Positions 34,253 to 47,150 of a DNA stretch of 64,000 nt are shown in pieces; positions within the stretch are counted from its first letter, which is position 1, and every line of letters starts with the position of its first letter. This DNA is from Micropterix aruncella (taxonomy: Eukaryota; Arthropoda; Insecta; Lepidoptera; Micropterigidae). Under the pieces are notes generated by a model. The model worked only from the letters and a program-made list of their open reading frames with translations. It was not told the DNA's origin and ran no database searches. Made by a program: the position numbers and the translations under genes. Location of the stretch: the NCBI GenBank assembly GCA_944548615.1, contig OX155976.1, positions 1,342,596 to 1,406,595 on the forward strand. The letters are read 5' to 3'.

Positions 34253-36178
34253 ATTTTTTTTTTTAAAGAATTCGTTTAAAGGATGACACTTTGATGAAAA
34301 AATAAAAATAATAAAAGCCACTTACATAGATGGAAGGTTTTCCCGGACTGGACTGGGAAATGCTTATTGTTTAAACGAGATGTATTCTTGGATGAGTACC
34401 ACTTTCGACGGTACACTGTAGGTTTAATGGGATCCCTTTATCGCTAGCGAACGATCGCCCTTCACCCACATCTCAAAAAACAAAGCGTATCCTTTTGCAA
34501 ACCAAAATAAAATGTCTTTATTAAAGACAAATTTAAGCAAAAACAATGAAAAAAATCACAATCAATCGTCTCTTAAATGCGGAATGACATTTCGAAAATT
34601 CGATTTGAAATTCGAATATATCCACTCTTTAAAAGGACGATATACGATTGCTGGGCTCGCTATCAGCCAGCTATTAAATGAAAATAAAAATAAAATACTT
34701 CATTTGCTCGTTCCCATGAAATAAGATATAAATCGTAATTTCTGGTCGAGAAGTTTATACTTAAGGCTATATGATATTTACAAGAGTTCAAAACATAAGA
34801 TAAAATTGTATAATATTGTTAATATTTGATTGGTTTTTTGTAAAATCTTTTTTTAAAAGAATTCGTTTAAAGGATGACACTTTGATGAAAAAATAAAAAT
34901 AATAAAAGCCACTTACATAGCTGGAAGGTTTTCCCGGACTGGACTGGGAAATGCTTATTGTTTAAACGAGATGTATTCTTGGATGAGTACCACTTTCGAC
35001 GGTACACTGTAGGTTTAATGGGATCCCTTTATCGCTAGCGAACGATCGCCCTTCACCTACATCTCAAAAACAAAGCGTATCCTTTTGCAAACCAAAATAA
35101 AATGTCTTTATTAAAGACAAATTTAAGCAAAAACAATGAAAAAAATCACAATCAATCGTCTCTTAAATGCGGAATGACATTTCGAAAATTCGATTTGAAA
35201 TTCGAATATATCCACTCTTTAAAAGGACGATATACGATTGCTGGGCTCGCTATCAGCCAGCTATTAAATGAAAATAAAAATAAAATACTTCATTTGCTCG
35301 TTCCCATGAAATAAGATATAAATCGTAATTTCTGGTCGAGAAGGTTATACTTAAGGCTATATGATATTTACAAGAGTTCAAAACATAAGATAAAATTGTA
35401 TAATATTGTTAATATTTGATTGGTTTTTTGTAAAATCTTTTTTTAAAAGAATTCGTTTAAAGGATGACACTTTGATGAAAAAATAAAAATAATAAAAGAC
35501 ACTTACATAGCTGGAAGGTTTTCCCGGACTGGACTGGGAAATGCTTATTGTTTAAACGAGATGTATTCTTGGATGAGTACCACTTTCGACGGTACACTGT
35601 AGGTTTAATGGGATCCCTTTATCGCTAGCGAACGATCGCCCTTCACCCACATCTCAAAAACAAAGCGTATCCTTTTGCAAACCAAAATAAAATGTCTTTA
35701 TTAAAGACAAATTTAAGCAAAAACAATGAAAAAAATCACAATCAATCGTCTCTTAAATGCGGAATGACATTTCGAAAATTCGATTTGAAATTCGAATATA
35801 TCCACTCTTTAAAAGGACGATATACGATTGCTGGGCTCGCTATCAGCCAGCTATTAAATGAAAATAAAAATAAAATACTTCATTTGCTCGTTCCCATGAA
35901 ATAAGATATAAATCGTAATTTCTGGTCGAGAAGTTTATACTTAAGGCTATATGATATTTACAAGAGTTCAAAACATAAGATAAAATTGTATAATATTGTT
36001 AATATTTGATTGGTTTTTTGTAAAATCTTTTTTTAAAAGAATTAGTTTAAAGGATGACACTTTGATGAAAAAATAAAAATAATAAAAGCCACTTACATAG
36101 CTGGAAGGTTTTCCCGGACTGGACTGGGAAATGCTTATTGTTTAAACGAGATGTATTCTTGGATGAGTACCACTTTCG
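34253..36178 (+). repeat. 590 bp tandem satellite, three-plus units, truncated by gap
   Basis: Unit start AAAGAATTCGTTTAAAGGAT recurs at 34265, 34855 and 35445 (AAAGAATTAG at 36035), an exact 590 bp period with only a few substitutions. Each full unit has an identical 70-codon frame (34512-34724, 35102-35314, 35692-35904; starts MSLLKTNLSKNNEKN) with no recognised domain. Identity of that frame simply follows the identity of the units. The array runs into the N gap. Confidence 0.9.
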
Positions 36179-36378
36179 NNNNNNNNNNNNNNNNNNNNNN
36201 NNNNNNNNNNNNNNNNNNNNNNNNNNNNNNNNNNNNNNNNNNNNNNNNNNNNNNNNNNNNNNNNNNNNNNNNNNNNNNNNNNNNNNNNNNNNNNNNNNNN
36301 NNNNNNNNNNNNNNNNNNNNNNNNNNNNNNNNNNNNNNNNNNNNNNNNNNNNNNNNNNNNNNNNNNNNNNNNNNNNNN
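36179..36378. other. Assembly gap, 200 N
   Basis: Exactly 200 N, probably a placeholder. It separates the satellite from the duplicated lipase region and hides the 3' end of the second lipase. Confidence 0.99.
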
Positions 36379-37497
36379 GACATCTTTCGGGTTGGCTACA
36401 AAATCATTTTCAGCGTAAACCATGACGACGGGAGTGGTGAATCTCGATATGTCGTACGGTTTAGGTTTTGTTGAACCGTATATTTTGTAGTTTTTATCTC
36501 GGCCGTGGTCGTACGGTCTGAATATACCGGTTTTGTGGATCTGCGCGAAGTGGTGGAGCTGCTTGCTGGAACAACCGGCTACGCTGTGCGCCCAGAACAC
36601 CGGAAAAAACGTCGTGTTTAGCTGTGCTTCGCTGTATCCGGCCATCAAGAACACAAACGCTTTGCACATGTCCAGGATCGTCTTCGGGGAATCTTCGTTG
36701 CATAACACTTCGCCCATTTTCGATATGACACTACAAGTCGATGAGATCAATTGGCCGTCTTTGCTCGATATCGATAATGAATGTATCAGCCTACTGGATT
36801 TCAATAGCAGTATGAGAAGAGAGCTTCTCAGATGCGTGACCCACATAACAGGTGCTAATAATATCGCAATTTTTATTTTTTTGTTATATTCCGGTGCTGT
36901 AGAAAGTAAAATCGTAAGAAGCGTCGTCCCTTGCGAGTGTCCAATATAATTCAATTTCTTTTGATTAGTCTTCTTCAATATATAATCTATAACAGCTGGT
37001 AGATCGTTTTGGGCTATTTCATCTAACGCAAAGTCCCAATATTTCAAATCTGCTATAGTTAAATTAGTGTGTTTTAAAGAGTTTTTTGATCCGCGAACGT
37101 TAGGTAGCCATACATCGTATCCTGAATCAGTTAGTAGATATGCCAGAGCCTTGTTTCGACCGGTGACTATGAAATCGTCAGAGCAACTCATTAATCCATG
37201 CATTATCACCACCGCTTCTTTGTTTTTCTTAGCGTTTTCATGATTTTTTAACCTATACACGGTTAATATGTAACCATCCACGGTTACAACGTCGTGTATT
37301 TCAAAACTGTAACCGTATTTCACTATCAAATCGCTGTGCGATAGTTCAGCGTCTTTGGGGTTAGAACGCGGTAGATATTTCTGCGCGATATTTATGACAG
37401 TATTCGCAATAAATCTGCTCGGACTTACATTATGAACCGTAGACTCGCCTAAGCCTAAGCAAGACGCAGTAAACAGCATAACGACACGCACGTCCAT
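36379..37497 (-). CDS. Acid lipase, second copy, 3' end lost in gap
   Basis: Same protein as the intact acid lipase at 12061-13338 for residues 1 to about 373, including signal peptide, HG oxyanion, GHSQG nucleophile and catalytic Asp365. The region with catalytic His396 would lie in the N gap, so functionality cannot be judged. One difference is visible: VTGRNKALAY here against VTGPNKALAY in the intact copy (residue 113); Pro is the residue expected in this family. A T/A change upstream removes the in-frame TGA found in the other copy and opens the frame to 37695, but the start at 37497 is kept because it alone gives the signal peptide. Confidence 0.85.
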
Positions 37498-37849
37498 TTC
37501 ACAACCGCGTACAAACGCTAAATAAAGTTGACAAATGTCAACATACAGGTATACTAGTTGTTTCGACTTAACCTTCGCCGCCTGCTCAAAGGCATATATT
37601 TTGAATGGTTTAATTAAATCGTTTATAATAAATCTTAAAATGAGTTGTATTAGCGATGACGTTATGTCTTCTTCTTCTTCTTCTTTCAATGACATCTATC
37701 TTTGGATTGTTAATTTTATATATTTTCATTACAAGCTTTATTTTAAAATGCAATGTTAGTATGTAAGTTGTTCGTTTTAAAATTTAAAAAACAATTTTCC
37801 ATCACTTCCTGGTATCCGAAATTTGGCATATATACAACTATAAGTTCCT

Positions 37850-38170
37850 TGATAATGCAATATTATGGTACCATCGAGCTGATTTGATGATGAAGTCGAA
37901 ATGTAAGGAATAGCACTCCCTGATGGCAAATGGTAGGGCAGTCGAATCTAAGCTGGTATGTTTTATTATCATGAGTATTACACGTGATGATGAAGGCGCC
38001 GGAAGAGTCTGAAGAAGGCGCCGGAAGAGTGTCACTGGAACTCCCTGATAAAAAGTGCTAAGATAGTCGAGTTTGAGCTCATTTGTTTTGTTGTTTTGAG
38101 TACTGTCCGTTACACATGATGACGATGTTCTGAAGATGGAGTTTGGAGATTGCCACTGGAACTCCCTGGT
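37850..38170. repeat. Degenerate tandem repeats, copy B
   Basis: Duplicate of 13690-14010 (for example GGAGTTTGGAG here versus GGACTTTGGAG). Confidence 0.7.
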
Positions 38171-38353
38171 AGAAAGTAAAGCTTATTTTTGAAAATTCGT
38201 TTTTACGTTAAATGTATTTATTCATTTCATTTTTCTTTCATTCTACAATACTTCACTAGCCGATTAATTGTGTCCTACAATAGAGTTTTACAGTATTTAC
38301 TTACACGATAAAAAAATGAAATTGAAATTGAATAAAATAAATTACGAACTACA

Positions 38354-38913
38354 TTATCCAAATACTTTGATAATGCTGATCGCTGGGTTCGATAAAGGCT
38401 CGTCCCAGTAAACTGTGTCTTTTGCGGCGAGACCTGGGCAGCGACCAACGACGTGTATGCTGTCTTCAGGTTATTCGCATATTAGGCAGTCCTTGCTCTC
38501 GGTTACGCCAAGGTTGAATAGATGTGCTCTAAGGGTCTTGTGTCCGGTGAGGAGACCGATAGTGGTTCTAAGGTTCTTCTTGCTCATGTCAAGTAGGGCC
38601 TTGGTTTTCTTTTGTAGTGGTTGCTCCATCATGGCTTTTGCCTGGCAACTTCCTTGGTTCTGTTTCCAGGATGCCCGATGTTCCTGCTCCAAGCAGTCCC
38701 TGATGATTTTCTTACCTGTAGCGAAGGGGACGCCAACAACTGGCTCCACCGGGCATTCCAGTGTGCCCAGTTTGGCCAGTCTGTCGGCCTCTTCCTTGCC
38801 GGGCATGCCTTGATGACCAGTATCCATATTAGGGTGATTTTGTTGGATGTTCCCAATTTGTTGAGCTCTTGCATGCAGTCCCAGACACGAGAAGTTTCTG
38901 AGGTAACAAACAT
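38354..38913 (-). pseudogene. LINE RNase H remnant, copy B
   Basis: Duplicate of 14194-14753 with GHQGMPGKEEADRLAKLG. It reads CLICE where copy A reads CLIGE. Same frameshift and stop. Confidence 0.8.
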
Positions 38914-39490
38914 AAAAGAGATACAACCGAATTAATAACCTCCTCCTTGTTTTGAAGTCGGTTAAAGATGTGTTTTTACTTTTAGCCTATTTTTAGTTAC
39001 GCCACTAAGTATTATATACGCTGCGATGTTGCACTAAACGGATACCCGAAATGCAGTCGATGCTTAAGAATTGGGTCGTGTTTATGTAAAGCTTTAGTAC
39101 CCGTTTTCATTCTTTAGTGGAGCCAAAAATGCTTAAGCCAAGTATCCCATGGACCACGCTTGAGAAATGCTTGGAAATGTTAACGCGTCACTCCTGTCGT
39201 TCATTGCATTTACTGTGTATTTTTGCTCAATTTATTGATTTATGGCATATTATATTTTTATCGACTTTCTGCCTTAAATTTGATTAGTTTTTGCTATTAG
39301 ATTGGAAATTTTATGGATATTTTAACGGCTGCCCCGGATTTCAATCGATACGTCAAAGTGACAAAGCAATATGGCGGCCGGTGAAGCGGCTTTTAACACG
39401 CTTTTATTAGGTCGACCTGTATGTAACTAACTATGTAATGGAATCTAAGGTAACTAATTCAACCATCTTCCAAGGATCGTATCGTCATGA

Positions 39491-39759
39491 AAATTGGCAG
39501 CTGTATGTAGTTCTGATGACAATACAATAATATGGTACTGTCGAACTGATCTGATGATGGAGTCGGAAGATATGAACTGGAACTTCATGATGGAACATCG
39601 TATCATAGCTGTGTTTGGCCTTGTTAGAAAAGTCTTGGAATGAACTTTGACCACGATTAGGTTTCAAGGTCTGATGATGAAGCCGGAAGATAGGCACTGG
39701 TATTCCATGATGGAATATCGTATCATAGCCGTGTGTATGCGAATATCGTATCATAGCCC
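39491..39759. repeat. Degenerate tandem repeats, copy B
   Basis: Duplicate of 15331-15600. Confidence 0.75.
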
Positions 39760-39888
39760 AAAAGCGTGTTTTAAGTGTTTTTTTTAATGTTAACATGTGG
39801 AATGTAGCTAATATGTTGAAAGAAAGCACATTGTCAAAATATATTAGGTAGCGAATGTTTTCGTGCAGTTTGGGCCATAAGATCCACT

Positions 39889-41590
39889 TTGTTGTCGGAT
39901 CGGCCGAACTCACAATTCAGCTCCTATTCAGAAGCCTCCTCGTGTGGAAGGCTACCCCGCGTAAGCGGTAAGGCTACTCTCGCGTCCCAGGCCTCACGGC
40001 CGGTGGATCGGTTTCTCCTGGTGGGATTGCCTTGCGGCGCTACTGGACGGTTTGCGCGCCGTTCGGCGACGCCAATCGGATGTGCACTCTGACTAATTGC
40101 TGAAGGAGTCTGAAGAATATGAAAATATACTGTCTCCTAAGCAGCGGAGGTGGACGTTGACCTACTGTCATGCCACTCTTAAAATGACCTTGGGCCACCC
40201 GATCCCGTGTGGCACTACGGGCAAAGGACGCCTAGGTCCGCGATAAATTCAAACTGAATTACCGCTGTAATACAGCAGGTAGAGGCCGCGTAAGCCACTT
40301 CGGACCCGTAGCCAGTCGGGAGGTCGGAGGTATCCTGAAGGTTAACTCTGGACGGAGATATCCTACCAAAACTGGTAGTTAGGGGGTGAGGCTGCCTGCT
40401 GATCATCTTTCCCGGTACCTCGCCGTAAGGCGTTGGCCTCTAACGGGCTTGTTGGCGGAGCTTGACAGTAGATTGTCTTGTCTCAAGTCTTTTATGTTCA
40501 TCCCACGGCTGAAAGAACGATCACATATCATCATCATCATCATCATCATCATCATTTATTCATTCCATAAAAGCATTTCACAATACTGAGGAACATGTCA
40601 AATTTTACAATCATAATTTACCGGATGATAAAACCGCTTTGATTAATTAAAAGAAAAAAATTAATTGTAATCAGAGGTGATTACTTAAAAATAGTAAAAT
40701 TTACAAAATAATCAATAATCAAACAAATAATAATCAATACCATAAAAAGAAAAATTCTGAAACATGCGTAATTAAAAACAATGTCAATAAAATCTAAAAC
40801 TTAGTTCGAAAGTATAGTCATAATATGGTTATTTATGATTAAGGAATTGTGGACGCAATATCATCAAAGTCGTCCAGTTTGTAAGCCCTTTATGCCCTAT
40901 GTTTGACTAACCGATTTTTCAAGCAGATTTTATATGCTGCCATCTCAAGTCTTTTCGTCGATGATGGCAAAGCATTGAACAATTTAAAAGTAATATATAA
41001 AAATGTTTTTTGATATTTAGTCAAGCGTACTTTAGGCAATAAAACATTGTTTTTATGTCTCGTATTATGGCTATGCCGAGTGGAGTGAAGCTCGCAATTT
41101 AAAAGATTCTCTTTGGCGTATAAAAGGCACTGATATATGTACATGGACGACATGGTAAGAATACCAGCTTTAATAAAAAAAGGGGCGCAATGTGTTTCTC
41201 TGCTTACACCAAAAATTGTCCTAACGGCTTGCTTTTGTAGCACAAAGACGCGATGGGTATCGGTTGCATTACCCCATAGTAGTATCGCATAAGACATCTT
41301 TGAATGGAAGCAGGAGTGATACACACTGATCGCTGCACGTTCGCCAGCCAGAAATTTCACCTTTCTTATAGCATAGACTGCCGATGACAAAGTTGCACAC
41401 AAATTATCGATATGTTGATTCCAGTTTAAATTTTCATCTAAAGTGATGAAAATTTAAACTGGAATCAACATATCGATAATTTGTGTGCAACTTTGTCATC
41501 GGCAGTCTATGCTATAAGAAAGATATCGTTATACCAGCTTGGAGTGACGGGTTCGCCCGCTGTAGTCGACACCGCCATACTGATAATCTG
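39889..41590 (+). repeat. GC-rich repeat family R, copy 1 duplicate, split by LINE
   Basis: 39889-40524 and 41526-41590 correspond to 15730-16365 and 17366-17430. Confidence 0.75.
40525..41443 (-). pseudogene. LINE (Jockey-like), copy B, with inverted 5' end
   Basis: Duplicate of 16366-17283. It keeps one more T at 40915-40919, so ORF2 ends ...AAYKICLKNRLVKHRA, probably the ancestral C-terminus. The inverted 5' piece is at 41446-41525. Confidence 0.8.
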
Positions 41591-41774
41591 AATGTATAGA
41601 AATAAATAAATAATAATTCTATTCCTACTGGGTCCATTTTACCCGACAACGAGTTCTAGAGTATTAACAATACGGAAAGTTCAATGCGGGCAGAGCCGCG
41701 GGTACAAGTTGTGTGTAATAAAACTGAATGATTAATCAATTGCCTATATATTTTTTAATTAAGACGAGTAAAAT

Positions 41775-42033
41775 ACATTTCCCGGTGTCACAGTGGCTAG
41801 GTTTCCTGATCTTACATAATAAGTTTCCGGGTTTGATGCTTGACTGGGTCACCATTTTTCGTTGGGATAAAATTAACCCAATTGCGTTTAAATTCTTTCC
41901 ATTAAATGGAGTAACAAGACACACATTTACAGACATGTTACACGCACACATACATACATATAAAAACTGTATATTAGGGTTGCTTGTAAGATATTGTCGT
42001 ATAATCACAAACTCACCCATTGAACTACTTTAA
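41775..42033 (+). mobile_element. SINE, copy B
   Basis: Duplicate of 17615-17875. Confidence 0.8.
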
Positions 42034-42196
42034 AAAATTCCCGCCCAGAACCAATTCAAAAAAATAATATTTAATGGCTCACTCAAGAATCCAGTAAGTA
42101 TATGACCTAGGATATTTGGATAATGCTGAATTCATATTCCAAGAGAATTACAATGTAAAATAATACACAAAATTATAACTCAGAAAACCGACTTTT

Positions 42197-42443
42197 TCAT
42201 AAGTGCAGCAGCCATGTCATGGTGATACTTACAACGAGCTGTCGTAGTTGAATACATATACAAAATTTCGTGTCTGTGCTGTTGGCCGTTAAGGAGTCCC
42301 CTCGTCGGAAGCCAACCATGGGTGCAGCAGCCATGTCATGGTGAAACTTAGAACGGGCTACCATAACTGAATAAGTATACAAAATTTATTGTTCATGCTG
42401 TTGACCGTTGAGGAGTCCCCTCGTCGGGAGCCAACCCAGGGTG
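42197..42443 (-). repeat. ~120 bp tandem repeat pair, copy B
   Basis: Duplicate of 18039-18285. Confidence 0.8.
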
Positions 42444-42835
42444 TAGAATCAGGTCATGCTGACCATAAAAAAATACATTGTCATCGGAATTGAATCAATA
42501 TGTACATTTTCAACTTCATATGAAATATTTGAGGAGTTCTCTCAATTTCTCATGGATCCCATCATCAGAACAGGATTTTGATAAAAAAGGGACCCAATCT
42601 GCAAGTATATCCTTTCAAATAAATAAGAATTTTTGAAATCGGTTCCTAAATGGCAGAGTTCTGAGGTAACAAACATAAAAAAAAGAAAAATTCCTGATAA
42701 TTGACTTGCTAAAGAGCGTATTTTTTACTTTTATCGACAATGGCCATATTATTGCATTTGGCCATTTATGTATATCAATTTAGAAATTTTTAGTATATTA
42801 TCTCTTTCTCTATCTATCTCTATCTCATTATTACA

Positions 42836-43508
42836 TTGATTTAGGGAGCTAATGGGCCCATGATGAGGTGGCCACGATGACCCATGTGTTCAGGGTCGGT
42901 CACACTCACGGGTCAACACCCATCCGATGGCCTCCACGCATGGGGTGCGAACCTGGGTAGGACACTGGGTCAACCAGTCTCCCCTGGGAATCAAACCTCT
43001 GGCGCTCCTGGACGGTCTGCGCACCGAGCGGCGCAAGCCAATCGACTGTGCTCTCCGACTAACAGTCGGGGGAGTCTGGGAACTGTATTGTTTCCTATAG
43101 AGCGGGGGTGGTTGTCTACCTTACGGCGACTGCTCTTGAAATGACCATTGGCCATCCGATCCCGGTTCAGAGTCGGGCAAAGGACGCCTTGGTCCGCGAT
43201 AGATTCGATGCACACCGTTTCACCGCTTCGTATAAGGGAGAGGACCGCGCAAGCGACCTAGAACTCGGAACCAATCGAGAGACCGGAGAAATCTGGTCAC
43301 AATTGGAAGTGAGGGCGCGAGTATCTCGAGCCCGCCGGGTTTATTCCTGGCTCACTCGCGGTAAGGCGTTGGACTCTCACGGGTTGTGACGTAGCTGGAC
43401 GTAGGATTGTACTGTCCAAAGTCTTCTACGTTCACTGCAGGGCGACAGAACGACTAATCGTTAAAAAGTCCTTTGGTGACGGGCTCGCCCGTTGTAGTCG
43501 ACACCGCA
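42836..43508 (+). repeat. GC-rich repeat family R, copy 2 duplicate
   Basis: Duplicate of 18678-19350. Confidence 0.8.
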
Positions 43509-43528
43509 AGATTACATTGATAATTATA

Positions 43529-43533
43529 TTTAT
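43529..43533. other. Empty target site of the Pao element
   Basis: TTTAT occurs once, between GATAATTATA and AGACATTG. In copy A the same TTTAT is present on both sides of the 7,023 bp element. Confidence 0.95.
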
Positions 43534-44241
43534 AGACATTGTTTTTTTATTTGATCAATAATGTCCATTATTAGATAATTTTGTAATTATCAACGATTTT
43601 CAAACTGATTATAAATTACTAAAATTAATTTATATACTCACAGCTATCACGACAGTTAATACCACTTAATTAATTACATTACTTAGAATATTAGACAAAA
43701 TGACCCATCTAAAGTATAGGAATGTCTACCTACTGGAGTAGAACTAAATTGTATTGTATCGTATTGCGAAATTTCACAATAAGGAGTAAAAACTAACAAA
43801 CAAACAGTCATATTGTTCTATATATATTTGTTTTTTTGTTAATTGCAATGAAACGAAATAAATAAAAATTATTTCAAGAAAATAAATTGCGTCATATAAT
43901 AATAGTACATTATATTTTATATAATTTTTCCAGACGGTTTCTATGAGTTTATCCGTTAAAAAAATTGCCAATAAAACCGATAGCCTTTTTTCGGTACTAT
44001 TGTTGTGTAGGTATAATACATTCTCTTCAAGATCTTTGAACAGTGTAATAGAATAGGTGACACATGGAACAGACAGAATAGATTAAGATCTAGAAAAAAA
44101 TGATAAAGGAGAAGGTGAAGATAAACTTGAACTTTTGCAAAATGTATCCATTTTGAATTATGATTATAACTGATTATTTGATTATGATTATGATTAAGAG
44201 TATCTGATTACGATGAATGCTTTTTTATAATTGCTTTTGTT

Positions 44242-44600
44242 ACCAAATCTGCTAGTTAGGGGGTGGGGCTGACTGCTGGTTACCTTTCCTGGTACCTCGC
44301 CGTAAGGCCTTGGCCTCTAACGGGCATGTTGGCGGAGCTAGACAGTAGATTTTCTTGTCTCTAAGTTTTCTATGTTCATCCCACGTTCTTCTATGTTCTT
44401 CACATATCGTTATACCAGCCTGGAGTGACGGATTCGCCCGCTGTAGTCGATACCGCCCTACTTATAATCTATATGTATAGAAATAAATCAATAGTAATTC
44501 TATTCCTACTGGGTTCATTTTACCCTGTAGCGAGTTCTGGAGTATTAACAATACGGAAACTTCAATGCGGGCAGGGCCGCAGGTACAATTTGTGTATAAT
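44242..44600 (+). repeat. GC-rich repeat family R, 3' part, copy B
   Basis: Duplicate of 27112-27470 with several substitutions (for example GGTTCATTTTACC for GGTCCATTTTACC). Confidence 0.75.
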
Positions 44601-44663
44601 AAAACTTGAATGTTTAATCAATTGCGTATATATTTTTTAAAAGACGAGTAAAATACACATTTC

Positions 44664-44900
44664 CCGGTGTCACAGTGGTTAGGTTTCCTGATTTTACATA
44701 GTAAGTTTCCGGGTTTGATGCTTGACTGGGTCACCATTTTCCGTTGGGATGAAATTAACCCAATCGCATTTCTACTCTTTCGTTAAATGGAGTAACAAGA
44801 CACACACTTACAGACATGTTACACGCACACATACATACATATAAAAACTGTATATTAGGGTTAGTTGTAAGATATTTCTAGCAACGAAAGTATTGTGAAC
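44664..44900 (+). mobile_element. SINE, copy B
   Basis: Duplicate of 27534-27770. Confidence 0.8.
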
Positions 44901-45099
44901 GCACTTTGTGAACGAACTTCCTCGAAATGACGTTTTCAGACGGTGCCCGAATTATGTCGGCATTAAACTTTTCAAAGGTTTGCCCACTCAATGTAAAACT
45001 CTCGCGAGGGAAGGAAATCCGCGATTATTTTAAAAACAGCTCAAAAAGCATCTGATTAGCAGGAATACTATGATTTAGATTTCATAAGGTAATTTTTTG

Positions 45100-45719
45100 T
45101 GTCCTCATTAATTTATTTATTTATTTATTTATTGGTCCACAAAAAAAATTACACCGTTAGCACTTAACATAGATTGTGTTGCTCCTAACTAGGCAGAGCC
45201 TGTTCTAAGGAGAACACCAATATAAATGATTAAAAAAATACATAACTTCCAAACTAAAAATAAAAAATTTGAATCAAATCAAGTTAAAATGAAATTCTCA
45301 CTACACCAAAATAATATTAGAACTATAGACAAGTAATACTAAATAATAATAATAATATATAATAGCAATAATAAATAATCATTTATAATAATAATTAATA
45401 ATATATAAGAATTAATAAAAATACGTATATAAAATAAATAGAAAATAAATATATTTATTTATTTTAAAATTGTGATGAATGTTTTCTCCGTCTCTCTCCT
45501 ACCAAGGTTTATTAACCATGATGTAATGTGATATTTTTGATGTTTGCTGCTAATTTCCAATATGTTCTCTTTACTCATGATATTAACCATTCTTGGAGCA
45601 AGAAAGCTGTAATGACGTTGTCCAAAAGACGTTAGACGTTTCGGAACTTCAAAGTTTCCCTTATAACGACCTATCTCTCCCTGTTTTCCGGAGAAACACT
45701 GTATGATAATATGTATGAT
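45100..45719 (-). pseudogene. LINE 3' end, copy B
   Basis: Duplicate of 27970-28600. It reads FEVPKRLTSFGQRHYSFLAP and MVNIMS, closer to the family form than copy A. Confidence 0.75.
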
Positions 45720-45797
45720 CATAATATGTATGATTTTTAGACATTCGTATCATTGCAAGGACCATTTTAGTGCTTATAAAATCGAAGACTATCGCGG

Positions 45798-46531
45798 TTG
45801 TTTAACATTATCAATAGTATAGAAACGAATTTACCGCTTGAAATTTGTAGCATCCGACGTTTCGGTGCTTTCGATCTATGCGACGCTGAGCATTTTCCGC
45901 AGGAGATGGAACATGTCAATAATGTCCTTAGGAGAAATGTATACGGAAAACATCACGAGACAAGCACACGATCTAATACAGACGAAACTCAGAAACCGAG
46001 CAGATCAAGAGCATTCTTACCATACGTCAAGGGCGTGACAGATCGAATAAGTAAGATGCTAAAAAAATTCGATATAAAAACGATCTTCAAGCCGACCCAA
46101 AATATAGCTCGATTTTTGAGGCCTATAAAGGATATTATTAATACCACTGCAAACCCCGGATGTGTATAAAGTCGAATGCAGTTGCGGTCTAGCCTACGTT
46201 GGACAAACGAAACGGCCCATAGCCACGCGACTGACAAAACACATCAAAGCTGTTAAAAACGTTCAGCGAGAAAAATCGACGATCTGCGAACATATATTGG
46301 ATAGCGGAAGTAACCACTGGATGCAGTTTCAAAATACCAGTGTGCTGTCCATGGAACAATTCTACTTTCCTCGCATGATCCGGGAAGCCATTGAAATAAG
46401 AAGAACCCCGAACTTTAATAGAGACGATGGTTACAAACTCTCTTCTACGTGGAACCCTCTTCTTAAAATGTTCCCGCCGCCGAACGCCGAACGCCCAAGG
46501 ACGTAAGACAGGATACAGTGAGTGTTGTATG
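45798..46531 (+). pseudogene. Penelope-like element, copy B, frameshifted
   Basis: Duplicate of 28679-29411: YKVECSCGLAYVGQTKRP, same 4-base frame break. An extra CC at about 46494 gives an early stop after NAERPRT. The duplication ends inside this element. Confidence 0.85.
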
Positions 46532-47030
46532 AAGGCTAAGGGTGATCTAATCTGAGAAGTTAAGGCACACTTGAGTTGAGGGATCCCATCAGTGTCGACT
46601 ATGAATACGTCTGTAAAACATAGCCGAAACGTCGGGTGCTATAAAATTCACGCTGTGAATTCATATTCATCTTGTTTATAATATCAAACAACTGCATTGT
46701 AACAGCAGCGGATTTCCACCTACCTGAAGAACAATGAATGACGATTGACAGCACTTCAGTTTACCTTGGACAGCAGCGGTTGCAACATCACCGAAACGTC
46801 GGGTGCCTCAAAATTCCCACTGTAAATTCGTTTTTGTCTTATTTATGATGTCAAACAACCTCGACAGTTAATTGAAATATTTTGAAACAATACTGTACTT
46901 TCATATTTTAATCATAGTAGGTTGCTAAGTACCTATTCGCGGAAAAATAATACGGGAGTTGAGTAAAAAATAATAAGACCTTTTTTTACATAATACATTT
47001 CAAAACGTTACAAATGTAAAACGAAAGCGT
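46532..47030 (+). mobile_element. Two Penelope-like 3' ends and AT-rich spacer
   Basis: CCGAAACGTCGGGTGCTATA with ATAATATCAAACAAC (46623-46692) and again CCGAAACGTCGGGTGCCTCA with ATGATGTCAAACAACC (46792-46860). Both resemble the 3' end at 3985-4075 read on its coding strand. 46870-47030 shows nothing recognisable. Confidence 0.65.
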
Positions 47031-47150
47031 CGTAGCGTCCGTAGCCCCGTTGACACCGGTTCTCCTCGTTGTTACCGAAGTAAAGCAGCGTCGGCTGCGG
47101 TCAATACTGGGATGGGTGACCGCCTGAGTGTTTGACTGCGTGATGCTACA
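47031..47150 (+). pseudogene. 5S rRNA-derived head of repeat R
   Basis: About 120 nt align along the full length of insect 5S rRNA as I recall it: GACACCGGTTCTCCTCGTTG, ACCGAAGTAAAGCAGCGTCG (box A region), TACTGGGATGGGTGACCGCC (box C region) and GCGTGATGCTAC at the end. Several substitutions (TCGTTGTTACC for TCCGATCACC) make it a pseudogene, but the internal pol III control elements are largely preserved. Confidence 0.8.

Larger units (their letters stand above)
36379..46531 (+). repeat. Duplicated segment, copy B (no Pao insertion)
   Basis: Nearly base-identical to copy A, with isolated substitutions and 1-11 bp indels. It contains the same lipase, repeats, SINEs, LINEs and Penelope piece in the same order. 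The Pao element is absent. Confidence 0.95.

Noticed and set aside
34512..34724. 70-codon satellite frame as a gene
   Set aside because: No domain, and identity across units equals that of non-coding parts.
37498..37695. 66-residue N-terminal extension of the second lipase
   Set aside because: It exists only because one base change removes a stop present in copy A; the signal peptide sits at the inner Met.
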